32,346 nt of DNA. It comes from Ilyomonas limi (GTDB lineage: Bacteria; Bacteroidota; Bacteroidia; Chitinophagales; Chitinophagaceae). Below are positions 8,582 to 17,080 of this stretch, piece after piece. Below the pieces are notes generated by a model. That model saw only the letters and a list, made by a program, of their open reading frames with translations, was not told where the DNA came from and searched no databases. The stretch is from NCBI RefSeq assembly GCF_005233845.1, contig NZ_SZQL01000030.1:1-32346 (forward strand), read 5' to 3'. The position numbers were made by a program, and so were the translations under genes. Within the stretch, counting starts at the first letter, position 1. The number at the start of each line of letters is the position of its first letter.

Positions 8582-9103
8582 TCAGGTTTTCACCAAACAC
8601 ACATACATTCTCCCAGACTGATACAATGATTTTCGCTCACCGGTTTTTTGAACATGCTGAAAGCCATTTGCCGCAAACAACTCCTGTAACTCCGTAAACG
8701 GCACAGGATAAGGAACCCATTGATTCGCTCTTGTAGTATCGTATTCAATAATGATAAAAATGGCATCTGGCAACAAGTATGTTTTAAGCTTTTGCAGTAA
8801 TGCTGTTTTGTTTTTTACATAATGCAATGCGTTCGCCATCAAAATACCACTTAATCCATACAGGGCTAAATCATCTTCCACAAAGTCTGCTTTTACAGGC
8901 GTAATGGTTATTTCATTGTTTGCAGTTTGCAAACTGGATGGTAATCTTTTATCTACTGCATAAATGTTACTTCCGCTGTGTAATCTTGCTGATAAAACGG
9001 TTGTAAACAGCCCATTGCCGCAACCCAAATCTGCCCATTGAGCCGGCTGTAAATTATCTATGGGCGTAGCTGATAAGAATTGTGCTGCTTCGCTAAAAGT
9101 CAT
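8582..9103 (-). CDS. Class I SAM-dependent methyltransferase, small
   Basis: This 173-aa Rossmann methyltransferase has motif I WADLGCGNGLFT at residues 23-34, an acidic residue ending strand 2 (IYAVDKR), a motif II/III-like LSGILMANALHYVKNK, and the late FTELQELFAANGFQHVQKTGERKSLY. It is shorter than typical family members (200-260 aa) and lacks the helical N-terminal lid, but motif I is intact. The substrate cannot be predicted. It is transcribed alone, tail-to-tail with the AbiH gene (about 47 bp apart). Confidence 0.8.
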   Translation of the reverse strand: MTFSEAAQFLSATPIDNLQPAQWADLGCGNGLFTTVLSARLHSGSNIYAVDKRLPSSLQTANNEITITPVKADFVEDDLALYGLSGILMANALHYVKNKTALLQKLKTYLLPDAIFIIIEYDTTRANQWVPYPVPFTELQELFAANGFQHVQKTGERKSLYQSGRMYVCLVKT

Positions 9104-9109
9104 AATAGC

Positions 9110-9117
9110 TAAAGATA
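9110..9117 (-). promoter_or_regulatory. Candidate -7 box of the methyltransferase gene
   Basis: On the minus strand TATCTTTA (TAnnTTTG with G to A) ends 6 nt before the ATG, predicting a leaderless mRNA. The same octamer lies 4 nt before the metallophosphoesterase start. Confidence 0.45.
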
Positions 9118-9427
9118 GGTTTATTCATCAACTTATACACGCTACTTCCGCCCATGTTGGTGTTCTTCACCAACAGGATGAATGCTACCTCCGGCAACTG
9201 CCGCAGTAAAGAGTGTCGGTAATACCATAAAAACTGCACAACACTGTTTACAAATAATTGGGAGGAATATTTTTTCAAATTTAGGCGGGTGTCTCACCAT
9301 CCGAAATGTTGATAGTTCATTCTAAAGATAGGTAAGTAAAAATGTACTTATTCCCTTTCATACATCTCCGCTCCTTTACACCTTTGAGGCATACTTCTAC
9401 ATTTTCTCATTTAACATTTCCGAAAGT

Positions 9428-9457
9428 TTTCGTATTTCAAAAACTTCTTTACATTTG
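9428..9457 (+). promoter_or_regulatory. Promoter of the PDZ-protein gene
   Basis: TTTC (9428-9431) is followed after 18 nt by TACATTTG (9450-9457), close to the TTTG / TAnnTTTG consensus with the same spacing as the tRNA promoter. The expected start point is about 9463, giving a leader of about 30 nt. Confidence 0.6.
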
Positions 9458-9491
9458 AACTACTAAATTCTTCGTACTTAAACTTTTTATT

Positions 9492-10454
9492 ATGAAAAAA
9501 CTACGATTTTCATCTGCTTTATTGCTGGCGTTTATTGCATGCGCCGGCTTTGCACAAACAGCCCCCATCCCACCTGCAGCGCCTATACCACCCATTCACG
9601 ATAAAGGTGAAAGCATCATCATTCATAAGAACGGCGATAACAAAGAAAAGCTCACCATTGTTGTGGATGGAGATAATATAACCATCAACGGCAAATCCGC
9701 AAAGGACTTTAAAGATGGCGATGTACAGGTTATTCGCAGAGACCGCGATTTTGTAATGCCTGCGGTGCCACCCATGTTTCCGCAAGGTGGCGCTAAAGCT
9801 TTTGTAAGAAACTTCAATTATCGCGACAACGATGCAATGCTGGGTATTATGCCAACAGATGCCGATAATGGTGCAAAAATTAATGAAGTAACCGAAGGCA
9901 GTGCTGCCGATAAAGCTGGCTTGAAAGAGGGTGATGTAATTACGAAAATCAATGATACTAAAATAGAAGACGCCGACGATGTATATGATGCTATAGGCAA
10001 ATACAAGCCCAACGATAAAATAACCATCACCTATATGCGTGATGGCAAAGAAAGCACCGCAACAGCTACATTGGACAAGAATAAGTCACGTGCTTTTGCA
10101 TGGAGCAACAACGATGATGCCTTTGATGTGTTCAGAAATAATCCTGCTTTCAATTTTGAATGGAATGATAATAAGCCACGCTTAGGCTTACGTGTGCAGG
10201 ATATCGAGAATAGCCAGGGCGTAAAGGTAATGGACATCAACGACGATGATTCGCCAGCTGCCAAAGCCGGATTGAAAGAAGATGATATAATCACCGGAGT
10301 GAATGGCAAAGCCGTGCAGAGTGTAAAGGATATAAAAGATCAGTTGAAAGAGATAAAGCCCGGCGATGATGTAAAGCTGCAATACAAGCGCAACGGTACT
10401 GTTCAATCTGCAACCGTACACATTCCAAAGCCGCTGCAAACATCTGATTTGTAA
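9492..10454 (+). CDS. Exported protein with two PDZ domains
   Basis: This 320-aa protein starts with a signal peptide (MKKLRFSSALLLAFIACAGFAQ). A Pro-rich stretch and a short beta-rich segment (KLTIVVDGDNITINGKSA) follow. PDZ 1 spans roughly residues 115-197 (LGIMPTDADNGAKINEVTEG, AADKAGLKEGDVITKIND). PDZ 2 spans roughly 228-315 (LGLRVQDIENSQGVKVMDIN, AAKAGLKEDDIITGVNGKAV). The two PDZ domains share the AGLKE-D-IT core and are probably an internal duplication. There is no protease domain, unlike HtrA/DegP, so it more likely acts as a periplasmic peptide-binding adaptor or scaffold. It is monocistronic, with its own promoter and a terminator 25 bp after the stop. Confidence 0.85.
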   Translation: MKKLRFSSALLLAFIACAGFAQTAPIPPAAPIPPIHDKGESIIIHKNGDNKEKLTIVVDGDNITINGKSAKDFKDGDVQVIRRDRDFVMPAVPPMFPQGGAKAFVRNFNYRDNDAMLGIMPTDADNGAKINEVTEGSAADKAGLKEGDVITKINDTKIEDADDVYDAIGKYKPNDKITITYMRDGKESTATATLDKNKSRAFAWSNNDDAFDVFRNNPAFNFEWNDNKPRLGLRVQDIENSQGVKVMDINDDDSPAAKAGLKEDDIITGVNGKAVQSVKDIKDQLKEIKPGDDVKLQYKRNGTVQSATVHIPKPLQTSDL

Positions 10455-10479
10455 TCCCGATATAGAGTTTATCATGTGC

Positions 10480-10509
10480 AAAAAACCGCTGTTTTTACAG
10501 TGGTTTTTT
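10480..10509 (+). terminator. Rho-independent terminator after the PDZ-protein gene
   Basis: AAAAAACCGCTG, a 6-nt loop, then CAGTGGTTTTTT form a 12-bp stem with one G-T pair whose 3' arm is itself a T-run. Confidence 0.8.
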
Positions 10510-10873
10510 GCTTTAAACAAGCTGTGATGCTTTGTGGCTTTATTGTAACAACATAAACCTAATCGTTTCTTCTTTTATTAGGAGTAGTATGAAAACACAG
10601 CAAGGTGTTTTTTCTTTTTTATGGGACGAGCTGCAGAATAAAAATTAAGCTGTAGAGGCGTCGCACACTGCAACTGTAAAATATTTATTGAGCTTTTATG
10701 CGAGTAAGGGCATCAAACCGTGAAGAGGCTAAAACGCAAATAAAATTAAAGCAATATTCTTTTTCCGCCTTTAATCCCATTCATCTCAGGCATCTTCTCA
10801 AATTTTCGTTCCGTTTGGCAAACTATTAGCAATAAGCCATTGATTACAATTAGCTTATCTTCATTTCATCTGC
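10510..10873. other. Intergenic region upstream of ppk1
   Basis: This 364-bp gap contains a possible 19-codon ORF (10589-10648; see findings) and the ppk1 leader. TATCTTCA about 12 nt before the ppk1 ATG is a poor -7 candidate. No RNA gene or strong hairpin is seen. Confidence 0.35.
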
Positions 10874-12967
10874 ATGAAAAAAAAAATATTTATACCGCGC
10901 GATATTAGCTGGCTTTCTTTTAATGCCCGTGTGTTGCAGGAAGCCAACGATAAAACGGTACCGCTCAGAGACAGGATTCGTTTTTTAGGTATTTTTTCTA
11001 ATAACCTCGATGAGTTTTTTCGTGTGCGCGTAGCCACACTCAAGCGCATGATACAGTTTGGCGGCAAAAAGCTAAATATGCATCGTGTATCTAATCCACA
11101 TGCTGTGCTGGATGCCATACAACTTACGGTACTAAAGCAGCAAAGCGAGTTTGATAGGATATGGGCGCACATTTGTACTGAGATGCAACAGCAGCATGTT
11201 TTTTTGATAAACGAAAAACATTTGGATAAAGAACAGCAGGAGTATGTAAAAGAATATTTTATAGATAAAGTACGCTCCAACATTATCCCGCTATTGATAG
11301 AAGATGTACCCGCATTGCCCTACCTACGCGAAAAAAGTATTTTTTTAGGCGTAGTGATGAGCAATGTTTCGCAGGCGTATGCACAAAAATTTGCATTGAT
11401 TGAAGTGCCGTCAAGAGTGCTGGGGCGCTTTGTTACGCTGCCCGAAAAGAACGGCAATAAATACATTATTTTGCTGGAAGATGTTATTCGCTTTAGCCTG
11501 CCGTATATCTTTTCTTATTTCAACTACGAGCGGTACGATGCACATATTTTCAAGATTACCAAAGATGCGGAAATAGATATTGATACTGACCTTTCTACCA
11601 ATTTTGTACAAAAGATAGAGAAAGGCTTAAAAAACCGGCGCAAGGGCAAGCCAACACGCTTTGTATATGATAAAGAGATGAACAGCAGCCTGCTCGAATA
11701 CCTGATACAAAAGCTGCATCTTACACGGCGCGATAATATTATTCCCGGCGGCCGCATTCACAACTTCCGGCATTTTATGGACTTCCCGGATGTGTTTCCG
11801 CCGCATGGCAAAAAGCTGGTACAACCCTTTACGCATCCGGCATTGCAGCGCCGCACACGTGTAACCGAGGCAGTGCTGGAGCAAGACATTATGCTGTGCT
11901 TTCCCTACCATACCTTTAATACCATTACCGATTTACTGCGCGAAGCAGCCATTGAACCGGATGTTGTTTCTATAAAAATTACGGCTTACCGGCTTGCCGA
12001 AGAATCTACCATTGTAAACGCATTGATTAATGCGGCGCGCAATGGCAAACAGGTTACGGTAGTGCTGGAACTTCGCGCCCGTTTTAACGAAGAAGCCAAC
12101 CTCGAATGGAAAGTACGGCTGGAAGACGAAGGCGTAAAAGTATTGGTAGGCTTGCCCAACCTGAAGGTACATGCCAAGGTATGCGTCATTAAAAGGCGCA
12201 ATCTTAAGCACACGCAGGAATATGGTTTTGTAAGTACCGGCAATCTCAACGAAAAAACATCGAATGTATATATTGATTTTTGCCTGCTTACTGCTAACCG
12301 CAATATAATGGCCGACATCAACCGCATCTTCCGCTATCTTGAAAACCCAAAGAGTGATGCGCCTTTGCTTGCCTGCAAAACGTTGATGATAGCACCCACC
12401 AACATACGGCAGCAATTAACGCATTTGATAGATAAAGAAATTAAGCAGACTAAAGCCAAAAAGAAAGCCATTATTACGCTAAAGCTTAATTCGCTAAGCG
12501 ATGAAAAACTCATTCTGAAGTTGTACGAAGCTGCACATGCCGGTGTAAAACTGCACCTCATTATACGTGGCATTTACTCACCAAAGTTTGAGGGTGCAAA
12601 AGCCAAAAACAATGTAACTGCCATTAGCATTGTAGATCAGTTTTTGGAGCACGCGCGCCTGTATTCTTTTCGCAACGGCGGCAAAGAAAAAATGTATATC
12701 TCCTCTGCCGATTGGATGGTGCGTAACCTCGACCATCGTATAGAGGCGGCGGTGCCCATTTACGATCCGGAAATACAGCAGGAATTAAAAGATATTATTG
12801 CCATACAATTGAGCGATAACGTAAAAGCCCGCATACTTGATGACGAGCTAAGCAATCAATATGTACCGGCAGCACCCGGCGAAAAGAAAACTCGCTCGCA
12901 AATAGAAATTTACAAGTATTTACTACAAAAAACAACGGTACGTAAGGGCACGCCGGCACTGGCATAA
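10874..12967 (+). CDS. ppk1: Polyphosphate kinase 1
   Basis: This 697-aa protein has full PPK1 length. It reversibly transfers the terminal phosphate of ATP onto polyphosphate, usually at the membrane. The order of domains is complete: N-terminal helical domain (SWLSFNARVLQEA, FLGIFSNNLDEFFRVRVA), the head domain, then two phospholipase-D-like C-terminal domains. The phosphoacceptor His lies in LKVHAKVCVIKRR (His433, matching E. coli His435), and the second conserved His is in NLDHRIEAAVPI (His621). The ATP-binding DNIIPGGRIHNFRHFMDF stretch is present near 285. The gene stops 4 bp before the end of the opposing lysine-rich gene, so the two transcripts must overlap unless termination is very abrupt. 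Confidence 0.97.
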   Translation: MKKKIFIPRDISWLSFNARVLQEANDKTVPLRDRIRFLGIFSNNLDEFFRVRVATLKRMIQFGGKKLNMHRVSNPHAVLDAIQLTVLKQQSEFDRIWAHICTEMQQQHVFLINEKHLDKEQQEYVKEYFIDKVRSNIIPLLIEDVPALPYLREKSIFLGVVMSNVSQAYAQKFALIEVPSRVLGRFVTLPEKNGNKYIILLEDVIRFSLPYIFSYFNYERYDAHIFKITKDAEIDIDTDLSTNFVQKIEKGLKNRRKGKPTRFVYDKEMNSSLLEYLIQKLHLTRRDNIIPGGRIHNFRHFMDFPDVFPPHGKKLVQPFTHPALQRRTRVTEAVLEQDIMLCFPYHTFNTITDLLREAAIEPDVVSIKITAYRLAEESTIVNALINAARNGKQVTVVLELRARFNEEANLEWKVRLEDEGVKVLVGLPNLKVHAKVCVIKRRNLKHTQEYGFVSTGNLNEKTSNVYIDFCLLTANRNIMADINRIFRYLENPKSDAPLLACKTLMIAPTNIRQQLTHLIDKEIKQTKAKKKAIITLKLNSLSDEKLILKLYEAAHAGVKLHLIIRGIYSPKFEGAKAKNNVTAISIVDQFLEHARLYSFRNGGKEKMYISSADWMVRNLDHRIEAAVPIYDPEIQQELKDIIAIQLSDNVKARILDDELSNQYVPAAPGEKKTRSQIEIYKYLLQKTTVRKGTPALA

Positions 12968-12971
12968 TGTA

Positions 12972-13316
12972 TTACTTACCGGAACTCCCTTTCTTAGCGG
13001 CTTTTGCTCCCTTTGCAGGAGCTGCTTTTGCTACGGTCGTTTTTTGACCAGCGGCTTTCTTTGTTATTGCTTTTGTTGTAGCGCTCTTCTTAGCTGTAGC
13101 AGCTTTTGCAGCCGATTGCTTCATACCCCCTATGTCATTTTTATGCAAGCCTTCTATCAATATTTTTGCAGCCTTTTTTATACGGCGCAAAAACTTTTTT
13201 TCGCCCAGCAGGGCACGCAGTTCAGGCAGAGCAGCTTCCATTTTATCAGTCAATTGCTTCTTCAATTCTTTTTTGCCTGGTAGCGTTCGTTGTACATCTT
13301 TTTGTCCGTTCTCCAT
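12972..13316 (-). CDS. Lysine/alanine-rich histone H1-like protein
   Basis: This 114-aa protein has 26 lysines. Residues 1-60 look folded (charged helices, LPELRALLGEKKFLRRIKKAAKIL), while residues about 64-114 are a low-complexity tail of AAK, AKK and KKA repeats ending KGAKAAKKGSSGK. This resembles histone-H1-like proteins such as Chlamydia Hc1/Hc2, which bind DNA through Lys/Ala/Pro-rich tails, but no specific family signature is seen. A DNA- or polyphosphate-binding role is inference; the convergent neighbour is ppk1, and Lys-rich tails are known targets of polyphosphate modification. It has its own -7 box (13342-13349) and no visible terminator. Confidence 0.65.
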   Translation of the reverse strand: MENGQKDVQRTLPGKKELKKQLTDKMEAALPELRALLGEKKFLRRIKKAAKILIEGLHKNDIGGMKQSAAKAATAKKSATTKAITKKAAGQKTTVAKAAPAKGAKAAKKGSSGK

Positions 13317-13341
13317 GTTTTTGTTGTTTTAGTTAGTATTA

Positions 13342-13349
13342 CAAATGTA
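13342..13349 (-). promoter_or_regulatory. Candidate -7 box of the lysine-rich gene
   Basis: On the minus strand TACATTTG matches TAnnTTTG exactly, about 25 nt before the ATG at 13316. No good -33 element is seen. Confidence 0.45.
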
Positions 13350-13387
13350 GTTCTGCCTTAGGGGCTGTAATGTTAAGGTTTAAAAGA

Positions 13388-13437
13388 AAGTAACTGCAAG
13401 CTGCAGGTTGTGAACCTGGAGTTATGAGCTGCGAGCA
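13388..13437. repeat. Degenerate intergenic repeat (GCAAGCTGC type)
   Basis: The text GCAAGCTGCAGGTTG followed by TATGAGCTGCGAGC shares its words with the intergenic segment 18168-18200 read on the opposite strand (AAGCTGCAAGC and TAGCTATGAGTTGC). It is degenerate and non-coding. Confidence 0.35.
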
Positions 13438-13635
13438 GAAAGCATGAATACTACTTATTTGGATATTATACAAATAACAGAGCCATAGTACATGTATGTG
13501 TGCAGGGGCGGAATGGCGCAGGGAAGATGGCAAGGCTATGATGATTTTAAGATTATAAAGCTAATCATTATAGCCAGCGGAAAGCAATTCCAAAAAGGCG
13601 TGTATTTATAAGGATACAGGATTATTATTACACAC

Positions 13636-13675
13636 AAAAAACAGCTACCGGCTATAGATGCAAGCATACAGCCGG
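13636..13675 (-). terminator. Probable terminator of the orphan gene
   Basis: CCGGCT (13648-13653) and AGCCGG (13670-13675) pair, with an inner ATGC-AA-GCAT stem. On the minus strand a run of six T (complement of 13636-13641) follows after six nt. It lies 36 bp past the stop of the gene at 13712. Confidence 0.5.
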
Positions 13676-13711
13676 AAAAATAAATAATGATAAGGGGTTT
13701 AAAGTAAATTT

Positions 13712-14053
13712 TTATGCAAGTACTTCTCTAAAAGACATATTAGCCCATTGCTGCTTTTCTTCTATCCAGGAGCAGCCGTGGTTTTTTATTTGTTCTACTA
13801 TGCGCCAGCCATCGTTGATGATCTGGCTGTTAAAAGCATCGTACTCCTGCTCGCTGAGGAGCATGGTGCCTACAATTTCGCCTTGCTGATTGTATATGCA
13901 ATGCCGGCGTGTTTTGCCTACAAACAAGCCCTGCTTGTTGAAAATACAGTTGCCAAGGACTACACCAATTGCATCGAAGTTGGTAAGGTTTACGATGATG
14001 TTTTTAACAAGGTAAGCTTCCGGCTTGCCGGATTGATTGCATATCTGTACCAT
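13712..14053 (-). CDS. Hypothetical small protein with F/Y-N-x-Q-G repeats
   Basis: This 113-aa protein is not recognised. Its middle contains two similar beta-hairpin-like units, CIFNKQGLFVGKT (about residues 36-48) and CIYNQQGEIVGTM (about 52-64), giving a short (F/Y)N-x-QG-x-x-VG repeat. A helical C-terminus follows (EQEYDAFNSQIINDGWRIVEQIKN) with Trp-rich residues (CSWIEEKQQWANM). No signal peptide or membrane span is visible, so it should be cytosolic. A TATCTTAA sequence 3 nt before the ATG resembles the near-leaderless promoter pattern elsewhere in the window. A hairpin terminator follows. It is probably real because of its own start and stop signals, but its function is unknown. Confidence 0.6.
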   Translation of the reverse strand: MVQICNQSGKPEAYLVKNIIVNLTNFDAIGVVLGNCIFNKQGLFVGKTRRHCIYNQQGEIVGTMLLSEQEYDAFNSQIINDGWRIVEQIKNHGCSWIEEKQQWANMSFREVLA

Positions 14054-14623
14054 AAGTTAAGATATTGATCTGCGGTGCAAGTTAGGCAGCTTAGCTTTAA
14101 CAACAATTGTTAGTAAACACGTTGGGGATAAGTGGTTGAAAAAGAGGTAATTTTTGTTATAATGTGTTTTACAGCAAAAATTTAATATATAGCATATCCG
14201 TGTTTTATTCCGCCGGTCCAAATATATAGTTTTTTTAGAATGGAGACTGGAATGATAAGTTCAAAGTTTAATGGACGTTTAAAGCGCAAAGTTGTCAAAA
14301 TAAGAATTGGCAAGCACGCTTAAACCCTTGTTAGAAAACTCCGGACTTTTGTTTAAAACAGGTTGTCTGATTACTACAATTTTGAGTATTGCGGTGTAAA
14401 ATTTGTAATCATTCTCAAAATTCTGTTGAGTGTTATCTACTTAGTGTTAATAAAATAATTTATATCCTAATGATATATTTATTATTTTGTTATAAATATA
14501 TAATAATGTATATACATAAACTATTTTCTTAACAAAATTGTGCTAAAAAGATTAGTGTGAAAAAGTTTATTGTTGTACATTTACATGCTAATTAAATTTG
14601 AACAACAAAAGAAATAATCTAAC
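14054..14623. other. Long AT-rich region upstream of recA
   Basis: This 570-bp gap separates two divergent genes. It contains a 10-bp palindrome AACAATTGTT (14102-14111), a very AT-rich tract (about 14450-14530) and the recA promoter candidate. No LexA-type box of the well-known kinds is apparent, and no ORF or RNA gene is supported. Confidence 0.4.
14576..14583 (+). promoter_or_regulatory. Candidate -7 box of recA
   Basis: TACATTTA (TAnnTTTG with the last base A) lies 40 nt before the ATG; AGTG 18 nt upstream is a poor -33 match. It predicts a leader of about 35 nt. Confidence 0.4.
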
Positions 14624-15667
14624 ATGAGTAATGCAGATAAACTAAAGGCCTTGAAGTTGACTATTGACAAAATAGATAAGGACTTTGGTAAAGGCAGCGT
14701 AATGATGATGAACGAAAAACCGGAAAGGCTGAATGAAGCCATTTCTACCGGCTCTATCGGTCTGGACGTTGCGCTCGGCATTGGTGGCTTGCCAAAAGGT
14801 CGTGTAGTTGAAATTTACGGACCCGAATCGAGCGGTAAAACCACTATTGCTACCCACGTAATTGCCGAAGCACAAAAGAAAGGCGGCATTTGCGCCATCA
14901 TTGATGCTGAGCATGCTTTTGACAGCTCTTATGCACAAAAACTGGGTGTGGACATTGACAATCTGCTCATCTCTCAACCAGACTATGGCGAGCAGGCTTT
15001 GGAAATTGCCGACCGGCTTATCCTCTCTGGTGCAATAGACGTAGTTGTGATAGACTCTGTGGCTGCACTGGTACCAAAAGGCGAGCTGGAAGGCGAAATG
15101 GGCGACAGCAAGATGGGCTTGCAGGCGCGCTTAATGAGCCAGGCTTTACGTAAGCTCACGGCTACCATCAGCAAGACCAATACCATCTGCATTTTCATTA
15201 ATCAGTTGCGCGAGAAAATAGGGGTGATGTTTGGTAACCCTGAAACAACTACCGGTGGTAACGCATTAAAATTCTATGCTTCGGTAAGGTTGGACATCCG
15301 CCGCGCTGCACAAATAAAAGATGGCGATGAAGCGATAGGTAACCACGTAAAAGTAAAAGTAGTAAAAAACAAAGTGGCACCTCCTTTCCGCGCAGCAGAG
15401 TTTGATATCATTTTTGGTGAGGGCATTAGCAAGGTTGGCGAAATTATAGATATGGGTGTTGAACTGGGCATTGTAAACAAAAGTGGTAGCTGGTTTAGCT
15501 ATCAGGGCAATAAACTTGGCCAAGGGCGCGAAGCTGTAAAAGCATTGCTGCAGGACAATGAAGAACTGGCAAACGAAATAGAAGGAAAGATAAGAGCTAA
15601 AATTGCAGAATCGCAAGGTACAGGTACTCCCGCAGCAGCTGCAGTACCTGCTGATGGTGTGGAATAA
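14624..15667 (+). CDS. recA: Recombinase RecA
   Basis: This 347-aa protein has normal RecA length. It forms filaments on single-stranded DNA and drives strand exchange and the SOS response. Visible landmarks are the Walker A box GPESSGKTT (residues 66-74), [13 protein letters not shown] (about 90-102), Walker [14 protein letters not shown] (about 140-152), loop L1 [22 protein letters not shown] and loop L2 [27 protein letters not shown]. The C-terminus ends in an Ala/Pro-rich acidic tail ([15 protein letters not shown]). It is monocistronic with a strong terminator about 60 bp after the stop. Confidence 0.98.
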   Translation: MSNADKLKALKLTIDKIDKDFGKGSVMMMNEKPERLNEAISTGSIGLDVALGIGGLPKGRVVEIYGPESSGKTTIATHVIAEAQKKGGICAIIDAEHAFDSSYAQKLGVDIDNLLISQPDYGEQALEIADRLILSGAIDVVVIDSVAALVPKGELEGEMGDSKMGLQARLMSQALRKLTATISKTNTICIFINQLREKIGVMFGNPETTTGGNALKFYASVRLDIRRAAQIKDGDEAIGNHVKVKVVKNKVAPPFRAAEFDIIFGEGISKVGEIIDMGVELGIVNKSGSWFSYQGNKLGQGREAVKALLQDNEELANEIEGKIRAKIAESQGTGTPAAAAVPADGVE

Positions 15668-15727
15668 AAGAATAAAAATATTGCTGCAAAGCAGTACTAA
15701 AGATAGTTTTTAGTTGGTTTAGTAAGT

Positions 15728-15759
15728 AAGTCGCCCTGTTTCTACAGAGCGACTTTTTT
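15728..15759 (+). terminator. Rho-independent terminator of recA
   Basis: AAGTCGCCCTGT, a 4-nt loop, then ACAGAGCGACTT form a 12-bp stem with one C-A mismatch, running into a six-T tract. Confidence 0.85.
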
Positions 15760-15958
15760 GTTTGTATAAATGCTCTTTTTATTACAACTTCAAAGTATTT
15801 CTTTTAAGGTAGGCAAAAGCCTAAAAAATAATTTAAAAGTAACGCTGCCTATTGTTCTGCAGTTGCTATGGCACAACTATTATAATACGATTTTCGTGTT
15901 GGTGCCTGCGCTACGGGCAGCATGAGGACAAGTAACACCACTCTGCACAATAACTCTT

Positions 15959-16543
15959 TTACTCCTTTTCCATGCGCTGGTCAATGGCGTTGCACAAGGC
16001 ATTAAATATGGTTTCTACACTGCCTTCGCCATTGATGGTAACTACTTTATCCGACTCGCGATAATAATCTGCCACCACGGTAGTTTTGCGCTGGTATTCT
16101 ATAATCCGTTCTCTTATTACTAATTCATTTACATCATCGGCTCGGCCACTGGTAAGTCCCCGGTTGAGCAGGCGTTTTACCAGTTCTTCTTCACTTACTT
16201 CCAGTGCCAGCACCAGTGCAATACTGGTTTTATGTAAGGCTAATAATTTGTCTAATGCTTCGGCCTGTGCATATGTGCGCGGAAAGCCATCAAACAAAAA
16301 ACCTTTTACTGTTGGATTGGCTTCCAGTGCCGAACTGATCATACCTATCACCACTTCATCGGGTACCAATATACCATTATCCATAAAACCCTTAGCTTCC
16401 ATACCCAACGGTGTTCTGGCAGCTATTTCGCTGCGCAATAGATCACCGGTGCTCAAATGCTTCAGGCTGTATTTTTCCACTAAGTTTTGGCTTTGAGTGC
16501 CCTTGCCGCTACCCGGCGGGCCAAACAGAATAATATTAAACAT
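15959..16543 (-). CDS. adk: Adenylate kinase
   Basis: This 194-aa protein catalyses ATP + AMP = 2 ADP. It has the P-loop ILFGPPGSGKGTQ at residues 5-17, the AMP-site KHLSTGDLLRSEIA (about 29-42), GFLFDGFPRTYAQAEAL (about 80-96) and a late RIIEYQRKTTVVADYY segment. The LID is the short form without the four-Cys zinc site (NRGLTSGRADDVNELV), usual for a 190-aa adenylate kinase. It is one of very few genes here with a clear Shine-Dalgarno sequence (AAAGGAG, 1 nt before the ATG). It is monocistronic, divergent from the DUF1328 gene. Confidence 0.97.
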   Translation of the reverse strand: MFNIILFGPPGSGKGTQSQNLVEKYSLKHLSTGDLLRSEIAARTPLGMEAKGFMDNGILVPDEVVIGMISSALEANPTVKGFLFDGFPRTYAQAEALDKLLALHKTSIALVLALEVSEEELVKRLLNRGLTSGRADDVNELVIRERIIEYQRKTTVVADYYRESDKVVTINGEGSVETIFNALCNAIDQRMEKE

Positions 16544-16544
16544 G

Positions 16545-16551
16545 CTCCTTT
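16545..16551 (-). promoter_or_regulatory. Shine-Dalgarno sequence of adk
   Basis: AAAGGAG ends 1 nt before the adk ATG on the minus strand. It stands out because nearly all other genes here have no Shine-Dalgarno match. The spacing is unusually short. Confidence 0.5.
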
Positions 16552-16984
16552 ATCAGGTTGGTTATGCCAACAAAAATAAGATGCAACAGCTAATATGCAC
16601 CGAAATAAATTAAATGCAACTTTTATTAAGTGTATATAAAGCACTTATTTACTGCCTACACATCCTGCCAAACAATAGCACGATTATAGAAAAACAAATA
16701 CAAAGTATAAGCTAAGGTGTAAGATAAATGTACAATGATGTACGGAAGCTTGCTCTGTGCATTCGTTCAGCATCTATTTTCATCTCTCCAATTGCAAACC
16801 GTCAAATACAATAGCATAAAACCAACGATTGAGCACTGTCTCCTGTTTTATTTGCTTGTATTGCCTACAACATTTACTGCATAAGTAATTATATAATTAT
16901 TGCAATTAAATGAGCGTATTAAGCGCGTCTTAACAGTTAGTAAATGAACAAATTGCACGAATACAACTAAAAAATGTGGCTAAT

Positions 16985-17008
16985 AGTGTGGTGTGTACAT
17001 TCCACACT
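16985..17008. promoter_or_regulatory. Dyad AGTGTGG-N10-CCACACT upstream of a sigma54-like promoter
   Basis: A perfect 7-bp inverted repeat with a 10-nt spacer lies 10 bp upstream of the sigma54-like element. It could be a binding site for a dimeric regulator. The role is inference. Confidence 0.4.
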
Positions 17009-17017
17009 CCAACTGTT

Positions 17018-17034
17018 TTGGCACGCTTTCTGAA
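17018..17034 (+). promoter_or_regulatory. Sigma54-like promoter of the DUF1328 gene
   Basis: TTGGCACG followed by four bases and CTGAA compares with the sigma54 consensus TTGGCACG-N4-TTGCA. The -24 half is perfect and the -12 half matches at three of five bases. It lies about 46 nt before the ATG, giving a leader of about 35 nt. Confidence 0.5.
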
Positions 17035-17080
17035 TTTTTATAAGTGTTATTGCATTTTCTAACCTTTAAATATTATTGTT

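Larger units (their letters stand above)
13317..13711. other. Intergenic region with repeat-like sequence
   Basis: This 395-bp gap holds the -7 box of the lysine-rich gene, a stretch of GCAAGCTGC-type degenerate repeat (13388-13437) and the terminator of the orphan gene at 13712. No ORF in it is convincing. Confidence 0.4.
16544..17017. other. Intergenic region between adk and the DUF1328 gene
   Basis: This gap of about 470 bp holds the adk ribosome-binding site at its left end and a dyad at its right end (16985-17008). The middle is AT-rich with no supported ORF or RNA. Confidence 0.4.

Noticed and set aside
9093-9278. 61-aa minus-strand ORF overlapping the methyltransferase start
   Set aside because: It overlaps the start of the methyltransferase gene by 11 bp, has no recognisable domain, and covers the place where the methyltransferase -7 box lies.
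10188-10520. 110-aa minus-strand ORF over the PDZ gene terminator
   Set aside because: It reads antisense through a coding region and a terminator hairpin; no plausible start signals.
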